From contig NZ_FOAR01000011.1 in the NCBI RefSeq assembly GCF_900109755.1, positions 101,335 through 165,334 of the forward strand: DNA of 64,000 bases, given 5' to 3'. A model generated the notes under the pieces. It was not told the origin of the DNA. It did no database searches and saw only the letters and a program-made list of their open reading frames with translations. The stretch comes from Pseudomonas agarici. GTDB lineage: Bacteria; Pseudomonadota; Gammaproteobacteria; Pseudomonadales; Pseudomonadaceae. Below are positions 27,151-34,650 of the stretch, piece by piece. The translations under genes were made by a program, and so were the position numbers. Position 1 is the first letter of the stretch; each line of letters begins with the position of its first letter.

Positions 27151-27711
27151 ATGACCACGACGATCAAGCCTGCCGCCGCGCCCCCGCCACATAAGCCAGC
27201 GCCCGCGGCACGAGCGCCGCAGACTGACAACCGATTGCCATCGGCGCCCCTCTCGCGGCGCGCCGAGACTGAACGTTCGCGCCAGGCCGGCAGCGCGTTC
27301 GGCGCCCGCCGCGACACCAGCAACGAGATAACCGCCGACGGCCTGTTTTTCGAACAGTTGCTGGTGCCCTCCACCACCGACCAGGGCGACTCCTCGGATC
27401 GTCACGGCGGTGCCGGCTTCAGCCTGTTCCACCCGGTTGACGAAGTGCTCACACAATTGATCGATGAGCTGGCGATGCAACTGCCGGTCCAAAGCGATCG
27501 GCCCTTCAGCGCCACCTTGCTGATGCCCAATCTGGGCAAGATCCAGGTTCGGGCCAGCAAGCGCGACAACCGTTGGAACATCGATCTGGACGTTGAACGC
27601 GCCGATGTGCTCGGTCGCCTGCGCAGCAACCGACAAGTATGCGAGGACGCCTTCAGCGAGGCTCTGGGTCAGGACGTGAGCTTGTCCTTGCAGGGAATCG
27701 GCAACGCATGA
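27151..27711 (+). CDS. hrpP: HrpP, needle/pilus length and substrate-switch protein (SctP)
   Basis: 186 residues from the ATG at 27151 (GAGGA upstream). The N-terminal 60 residues are Pro/Ala/Arg-rich and likely disordered. The C-terminal half (LTQLIDELAMQLPVQSDRPF, TLLMPNLGKIQVRASKRD, WNIDLDVERADVLGRL) is the compact SctP-type switch domain. SctP measures the pilus and makes HrcU change substrate class. The stop overlaps the hrcQa start (ATGA). Confidence 0.85.
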   Translation: MTTTIKPAAAPPPHKPAPAARAPQTDNRLPSAPLSRRAETERSRQAGSAFGARRDTSNEITADGLFFEQLLVPSTTDQGDSSDRHGGAGFSLFHPVDEVLTQLIDELAMQLPVQSDRPFSATLLMPNLGKIQVRASKRDNRWNIDLDVERADVLGRLRSNRQVCEDAFSEALGQDVSLSLQGIGNA

Positions 27712-28439
27712 CGCCCCTGGCATTGCGCCCGGTGTCCCGGGTACTGGCCAGTGCCAGCCGCCTGCTCGGCCGTGGCCGCTGGCTGGACTATCCGCTGCGC
27801 GGCGCCACGGCTCGACTGAGCCTGAGCCCATTGATCGACGCCGATCAACTCGCGCCCGACGACCCCGCTTGGGCCGCCTTCGACAGCGCCCTGGGTCCGC
27901 TGTACCTGACCGACGCCAACGCCGTTTTGAGCCTGTTCGGCGAAGTGCCGGCGGTTACCGGCGGCCCGGTGCAGACCTGGTATTGGCAATACCTGAACCA
28001 GCAACTGAGCCCGCCTTTGGCCCAGTTGCTGACCCCCCTGGAGCCCCGCGTGCGGGCAGACCATGACCGCTCCTGGCCCTTCGTTTGCCGACTCGCGGTG
28101 CATGGGGCCGACGAGTCGGTGCATGCCCGTCTCGGTTGCGATGCACAGACCCTGATCCGCCTGCTGGACGCCCTGCCCTGGCAGGCCATCGAACAGCCGT
28201 TGCCCGAGGACTGGCCGCTGCTCACGCCAGTGGTCCTTGGCGAGCTGAGCCTGACCCTGAACGAGCTGCGCTCGCTACGCCCTGGCGATGTACTGCTGCC
28301 AGACCGCGCGTACTTCGATTGCGCGGGGCACGGCGTCATGCACCTTGCGGCCCAGACCTGGCGCGTCGCCACCGACGTCTCTAACGACACACTGTTTGTA
28401 CAGCTCAACCATGAGGAAACCCCGCCCGATGGACAATGA
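27708..28439 (+). CDS. hrcQa: HrcQa, N-terminal part of the split C-ring protein (SctQ)
   Basis: 243 residues. The start is the ATG at 27708, which overlaps the hrpP stop. It has the variable N-terminal HrcQa domain and a first SPOA-like stretch near the C-terminus (PLLTPVVLGELSLTLNELRS, LRPGDVLLPDRAYFD). In Pseudomonas Hrp1 systems, SctQ is encoded as two proteins, HrcQa and HrcQb, which together build the cytosolic sorting platform. The end overlaps the hrcQb start by 11 bases. Confidence 0.9.
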   Translation: MTPLALRPVSRVLASASRLLGRGRWLDYPLRGATARLSLSPLIDADQLAPDDPAWAAFDSALGPLYLTDANAVLSLFGEVPAVTGGPVQTWYWQYLNQQLSPPLAQLLTPLEPRVRADHDRSWPFVCRLAVHGADESVHARLGCDAQTLIRLLDALPWQAIEQPLPEDWPLLTPVVLGELSLTLNELRSLRPGDVLLPDRAYFDCAGHGVMHLAAQTWRVATDVSNDTLFVQLNHEETPPDGQ

Positions 28440-28767
28440 TGCAGTGTATGAAGACATGCCGGTCGCACCCGAGGACCACGACGAGGCTCCGGCACCGACA
28501 CCAGAGCCCTCAACGGAGCAGCAAGCCGAGCCACCGCCATCACCCCTCGCGGGCCTCAATCTGGACCTGACCGTGCGTAGCGGCAGCATCAGTCTGCCGC
28601 TATACGCCCTGCAGCGCCTGGCGCCAGGAGTCGTGCTGGAAGTCACAGGTGTGACTCCCGGCCAGGCGACCCTGTGCCATGGCGAGCGCGTGGTGGCCCA
28701 TGGTGAACTGGTGGACCTGGAAGGCCAACTGGGCTTGCAGATCACCCGGATGGTATTCGACCGATGA
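28429..28767 (+). CDS. hrcQb: HrcQb, C-terminal SPOA part of the C-ring (SctQ)
   Basis: 112 residues from the ATG at 28429 (GAGGA 11 bases upstream; the in-frame ATG at 28411 has no ribosome site). Residues 1-42 are acidic and Pro-rich; residues 43-112 are the SPOA domain ([49 protein letters not shown]). HrcQb forms homodimers and tetramers and binds HrcQa. The stop overlaps the hrcR ATG. Confidence 0.93.
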   Translation: MDNDAVYEDMPVAPEDHDEAPAPTPEPSTEQQAEPPPSPLAGLNLDLTVRSGSISLPLYALQRLAPGVVLEVTGVTPGQATLCHGERVVAHGELVDLEGQLGLQITRMVFDR

Positions 28768-29417
28768 TCCTTGATGGCATGAATCCGATCATGCTCGCGC
28801 TATTTCTCGGCGCGCTGTCCCTGATCCCCCTCTTCCTGATCGTCTGCACCGCATTCCTGAAGATCTCCATGGTGCTCTTGATCACCCGCAATGCCATCGG
28901 CGTGCAGCAGGTACCGCCGAACATGGCAATGTACGGTATTGCCCTGGCGGCAACCCTGTTCGTCATGGCGCCCGTCGCGCATCAGATCCAGCAACGGGTG
29001 CATGACAATCCGCTGGAAATCGGCACCACGGAAAAGCTGCAAGTGAGCGCCAACACCGTCATGGAGCCGATTGAGCACTTCATGCTCCGCAACACCGATC
29101 CCGATGTACAGGCCCACCTACTGGAAAACACCCATCGCATGTGGCCCGCCGATATGGCCGCCAAGGCCAGTAGCAGCGACCTGCTGCTGGCGATCCCGGC
29201 GTTCGTGTTGTCGGAGCTACAGGCCGGATTCCAGATTGGCTTTCTGATCTATATCCCATTTATTGTCATCGATCTGATCGTCTCCAACCTGCTGCTGGCC
29301 TTGGGCATGCAGATGGTCTCGCCAATGACCATATCGCTGCCCCTCAAGCTGTTGCTGTTCGTGCTGGTACAGGGCTGGTCGCGCTTGCTCGACAGCCTTT
29401 TCTATTCCTATCTGTGA
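28764..29417 (+). CDS. hrcR: HrcR, export apparatus protein (SctR)
   Basis: 217 residues with the FliP-family pattern: an N-terminal hydrophobic pair ([40 protein letters not shown]), the conserved [20 protein letters not shown], and a C-terminal helical hairpin with [20 protein letters not shown] and [19 protein letters not shown]. Five copies form the core of the export gate. Both junctions overlap by four bases. Confidence 0.97.
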   Translation: MILDGMNPIMLALFLGALSLIPLFLIVCTAFLKISMVLLITRNAIGVQQVPPNMAMYGIALAATLFVMAPVAHQIQQRVHDNPLEIGTTEKLQVSANTVMEPIEHFMLRNTDPDVQAHLLENTHRMWPADMAAKASSSDLLLAIPAFVLSELQAGFQIGFLIYIPFIVIDLIVSNLLLALGMQMVSPMTISLPLKLLLFVLVQGWSRLLDSLFYSYL

Positions 29418-29425
29418 GACCTGCC

Positions 29426-29692
29426 GTGGAAGCGTTGGCACTGTTCAAGCAAGGCATGTTCCTGGTGGTGATTCTCACCGCGCCGCCCCTTGGCGTGGCG
29501 GTGCTGGTCGGCGTGATCACCTCGCTGTTACAGGCGTTGATGCAGATCCAGGACCAGACGCTGCCGTTCGGCATCAAGCTGGCCGCCGTCGGCCTGACCC
29601 TCGCCGCGACGGGGCGCTGGATCGGCGTGGAACTGATCCAGTTTATCAACCTGTCGTTCGACCTGATCGCCCGCACCGGTGGCGCCCATTGA
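29426..29692 (+). CDS. hrcS: HrcS, export apparatus protein (SctS)
   Basis: 88 residues, two membrane helices. The initiator at 29426 is GTG and gives the family-typical start MEALALFKQGMFLVVILTAP; an upstream GTG at 29414 would add four residues and overlap the hrcR stop. The motif LLQALMQIQDQTLPFGIKL is the FliQ/SctS hallmark. The ribosome site is weak, so translation is probably coupled to hrcR. Confidence 0.95.
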   Translation: MEALALFKQGMFLVVILTAPPLGVAVLVGVITSLLQALMQIQDQTLPFGIKLAAVGLTLAATGRWIGVELIQFINLSFDLIARTGGAH

Positions 29693-30486
29693 TGCCTTTC
29701 AATGCCGAGAGCGCCTTCGAGTTGATGCTCGGTATGGGCCTGGCCATGGCCCGCCTGCTGCCGTGCCTGATCCTGGTTCCGGCGTTTTGCTTCAAACACC
29801 TCAAGGGCCCGCTGCGCTATGGCGTGACCTGTGCCCTGGCGTTGATCCCGGCGCCGAGTATCGGTCGTGCCCTGGCCCTGGAAAACGACGCCTGGTTCAC
29901 CATCGCCGGGCTACTGCTCAAGGAGTCGGTCCTCGGCATCCTGCTGGGCCTGTTGCTATACGCGCCGTTCTGGATGTTCGCCACCGTCGGCGCCTTGCTC
30001 GACAGCCAGCGCGGTGCCCTCAGTGGTGGTCAGCTCAACCCCTCGCTGGGGCCGGACGCCACGCCTCTGGGCGAGCTGTTCCAGGAAGCACTGATCATGC
30101 TGGTGATCCTCAGCGGCGGGCTCTCACTGATCACCCAGGTGATCTGGGACAGCTATGAAATCTGGCCGCCCACTGTCTGGTTGCCAGGGCTCAATATCGG
30201 CGGGCTGGACATCTTTCTCGAGCAACTGAACCAGACCCTGCAACACGCGATGCTGTATGCCGCGCCCTTTATTGGCCTGCTGCTGCTGATCGACGTGGCC
30301 TTCGCCATCATTGGCCTTTACGCCCAGCAACTGAACGTCTCGATCATGTCGATGCCGGCCAAGAGCATGGCCGGCCTGGCATTCCTACTGATCTACTTGC
30401 CGACGCTGCTGGAAATGGGCAACGGCCAACTGCGACAGCTACTGGACCTCAAGCATGTGCTCGGCTTGCTGGTGCAAGTGCCATGA
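29692..30486 (+). CDS. hrcT: HrcT, export apparatus protein (SctT)
   Basis: 264 residues from the ATG at 29692, which shares a base with the hrcS stop. About six membrane helices with FliR-family landmarks (GMGLAMARLLPCLILVPAF, DSQRGALSGGQLNPSLGPDA, GLYAQQLNVSIMSMPAKSMA). SctT caps the R-S helical assembly of the export gate. The stop overlaps the hrcU ATG. Confidence 0.96.
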   Translation: MPFNAESAFELMLGMGLAMARLLPCLILVPAFCFKHLKGPLRYGVTCALALIPAPSIGRALALENDAWFTIAGLLLKESVLGILLGLLLYAPFWMFATVGALLDSQRGALSGGQLNPSLGPDATPLGELFQEALIMLVILSGGLSLITQVIWDSYEIWPPTVWLPGLNIGGLDIFLEQLNQTLQHAMLYAAPFIGLLLLIDVAFAIIGLYAQQLNVSIMSMPAKSMAGLAFLLIYLPTLLEMGNGQLRQLLDLKHVLGLLVQVP

Positions 30487-31559
30487 GCGAAAAAACCGAA
30501 AAGGCCACGCCCAAGAAGCTGCGTGACGCCCGCGAAAAAGGCCAGGTGGGACAAAGCCAGGACCTGGGCAAATTGCTGGTGCTGATGGTGGTCAGCGAGG
30601 TCGCTCTAGGCCAGGCCGACGACAGCGTGGCGCGTCTAGAGCATCTGCTGGCGCTGCCTCTGCAGCGCATCAACTCGCACTTCCTGAGCAGCCTCACCGA
30701 AATAACCGGCGAGGCTGCTGAGCTGTTGATCCACTTCATTTTGATGAGCGTCGGCCTGGCGATGCTGATGCGCATGGTCGGCAGTTGGGTGCAAATCGGT
30801 TTTCTGTTCGCGCCCAAGGCGCTGAAGATCGACTTCGGTAAGCTCAATCCGCTCGGCCACCTCAAGCAGATGTTCTCCGGACAGAACCTGATGAACCTAT
30901 TGCTGAGCATCCTCAAGGCGACGGCCATCGGCACCACGCTCTACGTCTCGATCAAGCCGGTGCTGGGCTCGCTGGTGCTGCTGGCGGACTCGGACTTGAC
31001 CACCTACTGGCATGCGTTACTGGCGCTGTTGCGCAGTGTCTTGCGCACCACCCTCGGCTTGCTGCTGGTGATCGGCATGATCGACTTTGCCATGCAGAAG
31101 TACTTTCACGCCAAGAAAATGCGCATGAGCCACGAGGATATCAAGAAGGAATACAAGGAATCCGAAGGCGATCCGCACGTCAAGGGCCATCGCCGCCAAC
31201 TGGCTCATGAACTGCTCAACGAGGAGCCCCACACACCGACCAAGCCCGTGGAGGACGCCGACATGCTGTTGGTCAATCCGACCCATTTCGCCGTGGCGCT
31301 GTACTACCGCCCCGGTCAAACGCCGCTACCGCTGATCCATTGCAAGGGTGAGGATGCCGAAGCCTTGGCCCTGATCGAACGTGCCCGGCGCGCGAAGATT
31401 CCGGTGGTGCAAAGCGTGTGGCTAGCACGCACTTTGTACAAGGTCAGGACCGGCAAATACATCCCACGTCCGACCTTACTCGACGTGGCCCATATCTACC
31501 AGGTGATTCGCCAGCTCGATGAAGTCACCGAAGACATTATTCAGCTTGAAGATGCCTGA
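30483..31559 (+). CDS. hrcU: HrcU, autocleaving export switch (SctU)
   Basis: 358 residues: four membrane helices in the first 210, then a cytosolic domain. The NPTH self-cleavage motif is intact at residues 265-268 in DMLLVNPTHFAVALYY. The charged linker (HAKKMRMSHEDIKKEYKESE, GDPHVKGHRRQLAHELL) is canonical. Cleavage at Asn-Pro allows the switch from pilus subunit to effector export together with HrpP. Last conserved gene of the hrpJ operon. In P. syringae hrpV follows directly and convergently; here a chaperone-effector cassette intervenes. Confidence 0.97.
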   Translation: MSEKTEKATPKKLRDAREKGQVGQSQDLGKLLVLMVVSEVALGQADDSVARLEHLLALPLQRINSHFLSSLTEITGEAAELLIHFILMSVGLAMLMRMVGSWVQIGFLFAPKALKIDFGKLNPLGHLKQMFSGQNLMNLLLSILKATAIGTTLYVSIKPVLGSLVLLADSDLTTYWHALLALLRSVLRTTLGLLLVIGMIDFAMQKYFHAKKMRMSHEDIKKEYKESEGDPHVKGHRRQLAHELLNEEPHTPTKPVEDADMLLVNPTHFAVALYYRPGQTPLPLIHCKGEDAEALALIERARRAKIPVVQSVWLARTLYKVRTGKYIPRPTLLDVAHIYQVIRQLDEVTEDIIQLEDA

Positions 31560-31634
31560 TTTAGAGCCTCCTCCTTAATTATATCGACACATTGTTACGC
31601 TAAAATGGGCGGCAAACTCCTATAGGTAGAGCCC

Positions 31635-32582
31635 ATGCAGCCACGTGTTCACCCCTCCGCCGAAAAAGGCCCTCGTCCGCCTATTCCAGACGCAGCTGCG
31701 AGCTGGCTTTTCAATGCTGCCAAGCAGCTCGGGCTACCGGATCCGCAGGCTCGCGACTTCGCCCGAAACGGTCAATTACCGCTGCCGGGCCTGAGCCTGC
31801 AACTGTTTCAGTGGCAGACGCAACCAGTGCCACAATGGTTGGCGCTGGCCAGCTTGCCACGACCTGCGGATTGCCCCCCCACACTCTGGTACGAACTGCT
31901 GTTGCGAGCCAATTGCGCTACCAGCGCGATGACGGCCTGCACCACCGCGCTGGATGATGGCGGCGATGCGATGCTGGTCGCGCGCCTGCAATACCGACCG
32001 TACTCGGACAGCCATTATCTGGCTGCCGAGCTCAGTCATTTGCTGGCGTTGGGCGAAAGTCTGATTGCGGGCGCCACCGCTCTGAGTTCACCTCTGGCCC
32101 CCCACGACACCCCTGCCGGGCCGCCAACGCCGGCCAGCCCCGCCGCCCAGGAGCAGGCGCAAATGGCCATGGCACAAACCTGGCATCGCCCGTTGCTGGA
32201 GCATGCCTTGCACCATCTGGGCATCGCACCACCCGCCACGGCCCCACAGACCGTCGGCGTGATCCGGCTCAAGGGTCGTGCGTTGGAAATCATTGCCGAC
32301 AGCGACCAACGCCACCTGCTGGTCAGCACGATGGTAGATGCCCCGCTGCAGCATGGCGATCAACGCGAACTCGCCCTGCGAGCCAACTTGCAGCTAATGA
32401 CGTTGACCGGCTGCGCTATCGCCCTCGCGCCACAAGGCGCCTGCCTGCAGGCGCGCTGGGACAGCCAGGGGCTGGACGCCGAAGCCTGGGTCGATTGGCT
32501 ATTGGACTTCGTCGCACTCGCCGATAGCTTCGCCCCTCCTTCCGTTACCAAAACTACGCTAAGGAGCCCGACATGGTCATGA
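31635..32582 (+). CDS. Tandem (double-domain) CesT-type T3SS chaperone
   Basis: 315 residues that read as two class I chaperone domains joined by a Pro/Ala-rich linker (about residues 148-172). The first half has ASWLFNAAKQLGLP, then ELLLRANCATSAMTACTTAL and a closing helix HYLAAELSHLLALGESLIAG. The second half repeats the plan: RPLLEHALHHLGIA, ELALRANLQLMTLTGCAIAL, and WVDWLLDFVALADSF. The shared LLRAN/ALRAN core and final helix support a duplication or fusion. It overlaps the start of the effector-like gene at 32573 by ten bases, so it is most likely that protein's chaperone. Single-domain Shc proteins are about 110-170 residues. Confidence 0.7.
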   Translation: MQPRVHPSAEKGPRPPIPDAAASWLFNAAKQLGLPDPQARDFARNGQLPLPGLSLQLFQWQTQPVPQWLALASLPRPADCPPTLWYELLLRANCATSAMTACTTALDDGGDAMLVARLQYRPYSDSHYLAAELSHLLALGESLIAGATALSSPLAPHDTPAGPPTPASPAAQEQAQMAMAQTWHRPLLEHALHHLGIAPPATAPQTVGVIRLKGRALEIIADSDQRHLLVSTMVDAPLQHGDQRELALRANLQLMTLTGCAIALAPQGACLQARWDSQGLDAEAWVDWLLDFVALADSFAPPSVTKTTLRSPTWS

Positions 32583-34063
32583 GAATACAGACACCCGCGG
32601 TCAGTACTACGCCACCGGCAGCGACCATCGAGTTGGTGGCGCGCACCGCCAGCGATATGGAAAATGCCCAGATTGCCGCCCCACCACCGGGCTTCGCCGC
32701 ACGTGCCGCCCAGGCAGCGAGTGGGCTGAGCCAAGCATTTCATCGCCAGTGCCTGGCTCCGGCCTGGAAGAGCATGAGTGCCGCTGGAGCTGCGGCCTAC
32801 CAGGGCGGTGTCAGTGCCGGCAACACTATCAAGCACACCGCCGTGCAAAGCTGGGCTGACACAGCGGCCAACCTACCGTCCGGACGCAGCACCCTGGCGG
32901 CAGCCGGGCAGACCTTGCAACAGATGGTCACCTGTGGATTGCCGACCTATGCCCGCGAAGTCGCTTTCATGCACACCTACAGCGCCCTCGCCGACGGCCT
33001 GGCACAAAAGAGTCCAGGTGGCGCCTTAGCCTTGCAGGCGGCCATTTCACTGGCCACCGTGGCCAGCCATGTCTACGTGCGTCAGCCCCGCCTGGATCGC
33101 CTCGGTACCGAATCCACTGTCGCCGTGCGTGGGCATTTCGCGCTCAGCGAATCGCAATGGAACGCCCTCGGTGCCGACCAGCAGCAGGCCCGACGCGAAC
33201 AGATGCAGCGCGACTCGCGCAACGTCACGCGCAATCAGATCGCCGCCGAAGCGATCTACCTCGGTCTCGGCGCCCTCGGCACGGCCCGTGGTGACGGCGC
33301 TTTGAGCGCTCGGATCCTGGCGACCCAGTTGCGCAACGTGCTCTACGCCGTGTCGCGCGAAACCCTGCAAGCCAGCCTGAGCCTGACCGGCAAGCACGAC
33401 CACACCAAGACCTATGGCGTCAACGAAGACAACATGGCGATGCTCGGCTGGGCCTACGGCGCCATGACCCTGAGCATGGGGTTTATTCAGGACTCCATCA
33501 GCCCCAGGACTCTGCCGCCTGGCCAGACCCTATCGAGCCCGGCCCTGACCGGTGCCGACCACCGGCCACTACGCGGCGAAGCCTTGGCCCGCTCGATCCA
33601 GACCCTGGCCGGTACCCGCGCCGCATTCAACACCGTCACGGCGATTCTCGACGGGCACCTGCAAAAGCATCTCGACACCCGGCAGGCGGGCACCACCCAG
33701 CGGTTTAAGGCGAGTTTACCGCTCAAGGATTATGGTCGTCTGTTGGATCAGTCGCCGGTACGGGTGGCATGGTCCTCGCTGGCCAGTGCCGTCAACATGG
33801 CCATGGGCGAACTGACGCGGGGCACGACCGCGCCGGCCCTGTCCAGCTTCCTCGGCAACACCGGCACCGCCTTGGCCATGGGGTTGGCTTATCGCACCAT
33901 GAGTCAGACGGTCCAGGCTCATGGCAGCGTGCGCAAAGCCATTGAGGCCAGGCCAGCGACCGCCGTAGCGGTTGAACCGGCACAAGCACGGATCGAGGCA
34001 CAGGCAGGCCTGGTCAACCGGCGCCCCAACGCCCGCGCCACCATTGAGGGGGACGCGTCGTAG
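32573..34063 (+). CDS. Putative type III effector (weak HopM1-like C-terminal resemblance)
   Basis: 496 residues from the ATG at 32573, six bases after AAGGAG. The N-terminus is Thr/Pro/Ala-rich without a Sec signal; the body is Ala-rich and helical with hydrophobic patches. Remembered HopM1 segments align loosely: its GQTLSARALASGFGGAVSAS with ALSARILATQLRNVLYAVS here, and its SALTSALPPVTAQ...LRNMAL with SLASAVNMAMGEL...LGNTGTAL. HopM1 is about 710 residues, so this would match only its C-terminal two thirds. It could also be another family found in P. fluorescens clusters. Effector status rests on the coupled chaperone gene and the location inside the hrp cluster; the family is uncertain. 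Confidence 0.6.
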   Translation: MVMRIQTPAVSTTPPAATIELVARTASDMENAQIAAPPPGFAARAAQAASGLSQAFHRQCLAPAWKSMSAAGAAAYQGGVSAGNTIKHTAVQSWADTAANLPSGRSTLAAAGQTLQQMVTCGLPTYAREVAFMHTYSALADGLAQKSPGGALALQAAISLATVASHVYVRQPRLDRLGTESTVAVRGHFALSESQWNALGADQQQARREQMQRDSRNVTRNQIAAEAIYLGLGALGTARGDGALSARILATQLRNVLYAVSRETLQASLSLTGKHDHTKTYGVNEDNMAMLGWAYGAMTLSMGFIQDSISPRTLPPGQTLSSPALTGADHRPLRGEALARSIQTLAGTRAAFNTVTAILDGHLQKHLDTRQAGTTQRFKASLPLKDYGRLLDQSPVRVAWSSLASAVNMAMGELTRGTTAPALSSFLGNTGTALAMGLAYRTMSQTVQAHGSVRKAIEARPATAVAVEPAQARIEAQAGLVNRRPNARATIEGDAS

Positions 34064-34069
34064 GGTGCT

Positions 34070-34429
34070 TCAGCGAGGGAGGTCGTTGAGGTGTTCAAGC
34101 CCCGCCAGCATCAGTTGATGCTGGCGGATTTGATCGAGTGACAGGTTCCCCTCGCCGTTGTTCGACACAGCGTGCCACACGACGAAGTTACGCTGGGGAT
34201 CGAGAAATAAAAAATAATCGGGAAACCGATGCGATTGGTTGAAACGCCGTTCAAGGGTTTCACGCAGTTGTTGAGGTTTTAGCGCACTCTTCTCGATATG
34301 TAGTGCAATCCCCCAATCATGATGCTCCCGTCGACTAAGGAAGGATACCCCGCTGACCAGAGGCCAAATCGCATCCTGCTCTGCTGCTACTCGCTCGTAA
34401 AACGCCGCCTTACCGGAAACGCGAATCAT
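34070..34429 (-). CDS. hrpV: HrpV, negative regulator of the T3SS
   Basis: 119 residues starting at the ATG at 34429, five bases after the hrpT stop and preceded by AAGGA. An ATG further upstream lies inside hrpT and is not used. The pattern (FYERVAAEQDAIWPLVSGVS, LSRREHHDWGIALHIEKSAL, FPDYFLFLDPQRNFVVWHAV) fits the CesT-like HrpV family. HrpV binds HrpS and blocks hrpL activation; HrpG counters it. Last gene of the hrpF-hrpV operon, convergent with the effector-like gene only six bases away. Confidence 0.82.
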   Translation of the reverse strand: MIRVSGKAAFYERVAAEQDAIWPLVSGVSFLSRREHHDWGIALHIEKSALKPQQLRETLERRFNQSHRFPDYFLFLDPQRNFVVWHAVSNNGEGNLSLDQIRQHQLMLAGLEHLNDLPR

Positions 34430-34434
34430 GACGC

Positions 34435-34650
34435 TTAGTCCTTCAATGACATGACAGTAAAATCCGATGTTCGTTCGGAACCTTCCAAACCGTGGCGCAT
34501 TTCCTCGGGCCACCAGATCACCAGGCTCCGATCGGTAGAATCCGGTCGGCTACACGCCAAGCCCGAACACCCCACTGGTGGCGGCGCCGTGACGCAGCCG
34601 GACAGTACGGTTCCCAGTCCCGCCAACGCGAAACGGACGAACTTGTTCAT
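34435..34650 (-). CDS. hrpT: HrpT, outer-membrane lipoprotein / HrcC pilotin-like
   Basis: 71 residues with a lipoprotein signal ending LSGC (Cys19), then a short Cys-containing mature part with SLVIWWPEEMRHGLEG, similar to P. syringae HrpT. HrpT helps HrcC function at the outer membrane. AAGGAG lies eight bases before the ATG, which overlaps the hrcC stop (ATGA). Confidence 0.9.
   Translation of the reverse strand: MNKFVRFALAGLGTVLSGCVTAPPPVGCSGLACSRPDSTDRSLVIWWPEEMRHGLEGSERTSDFTVMSLKD

Noticed and set aside
34476..34510. GGAACC followed by CCAC on the plus strand inside hrpT
   Set aside because: The spacing is 27 bases, not 15-16, and it lies antisense within a coding gene.
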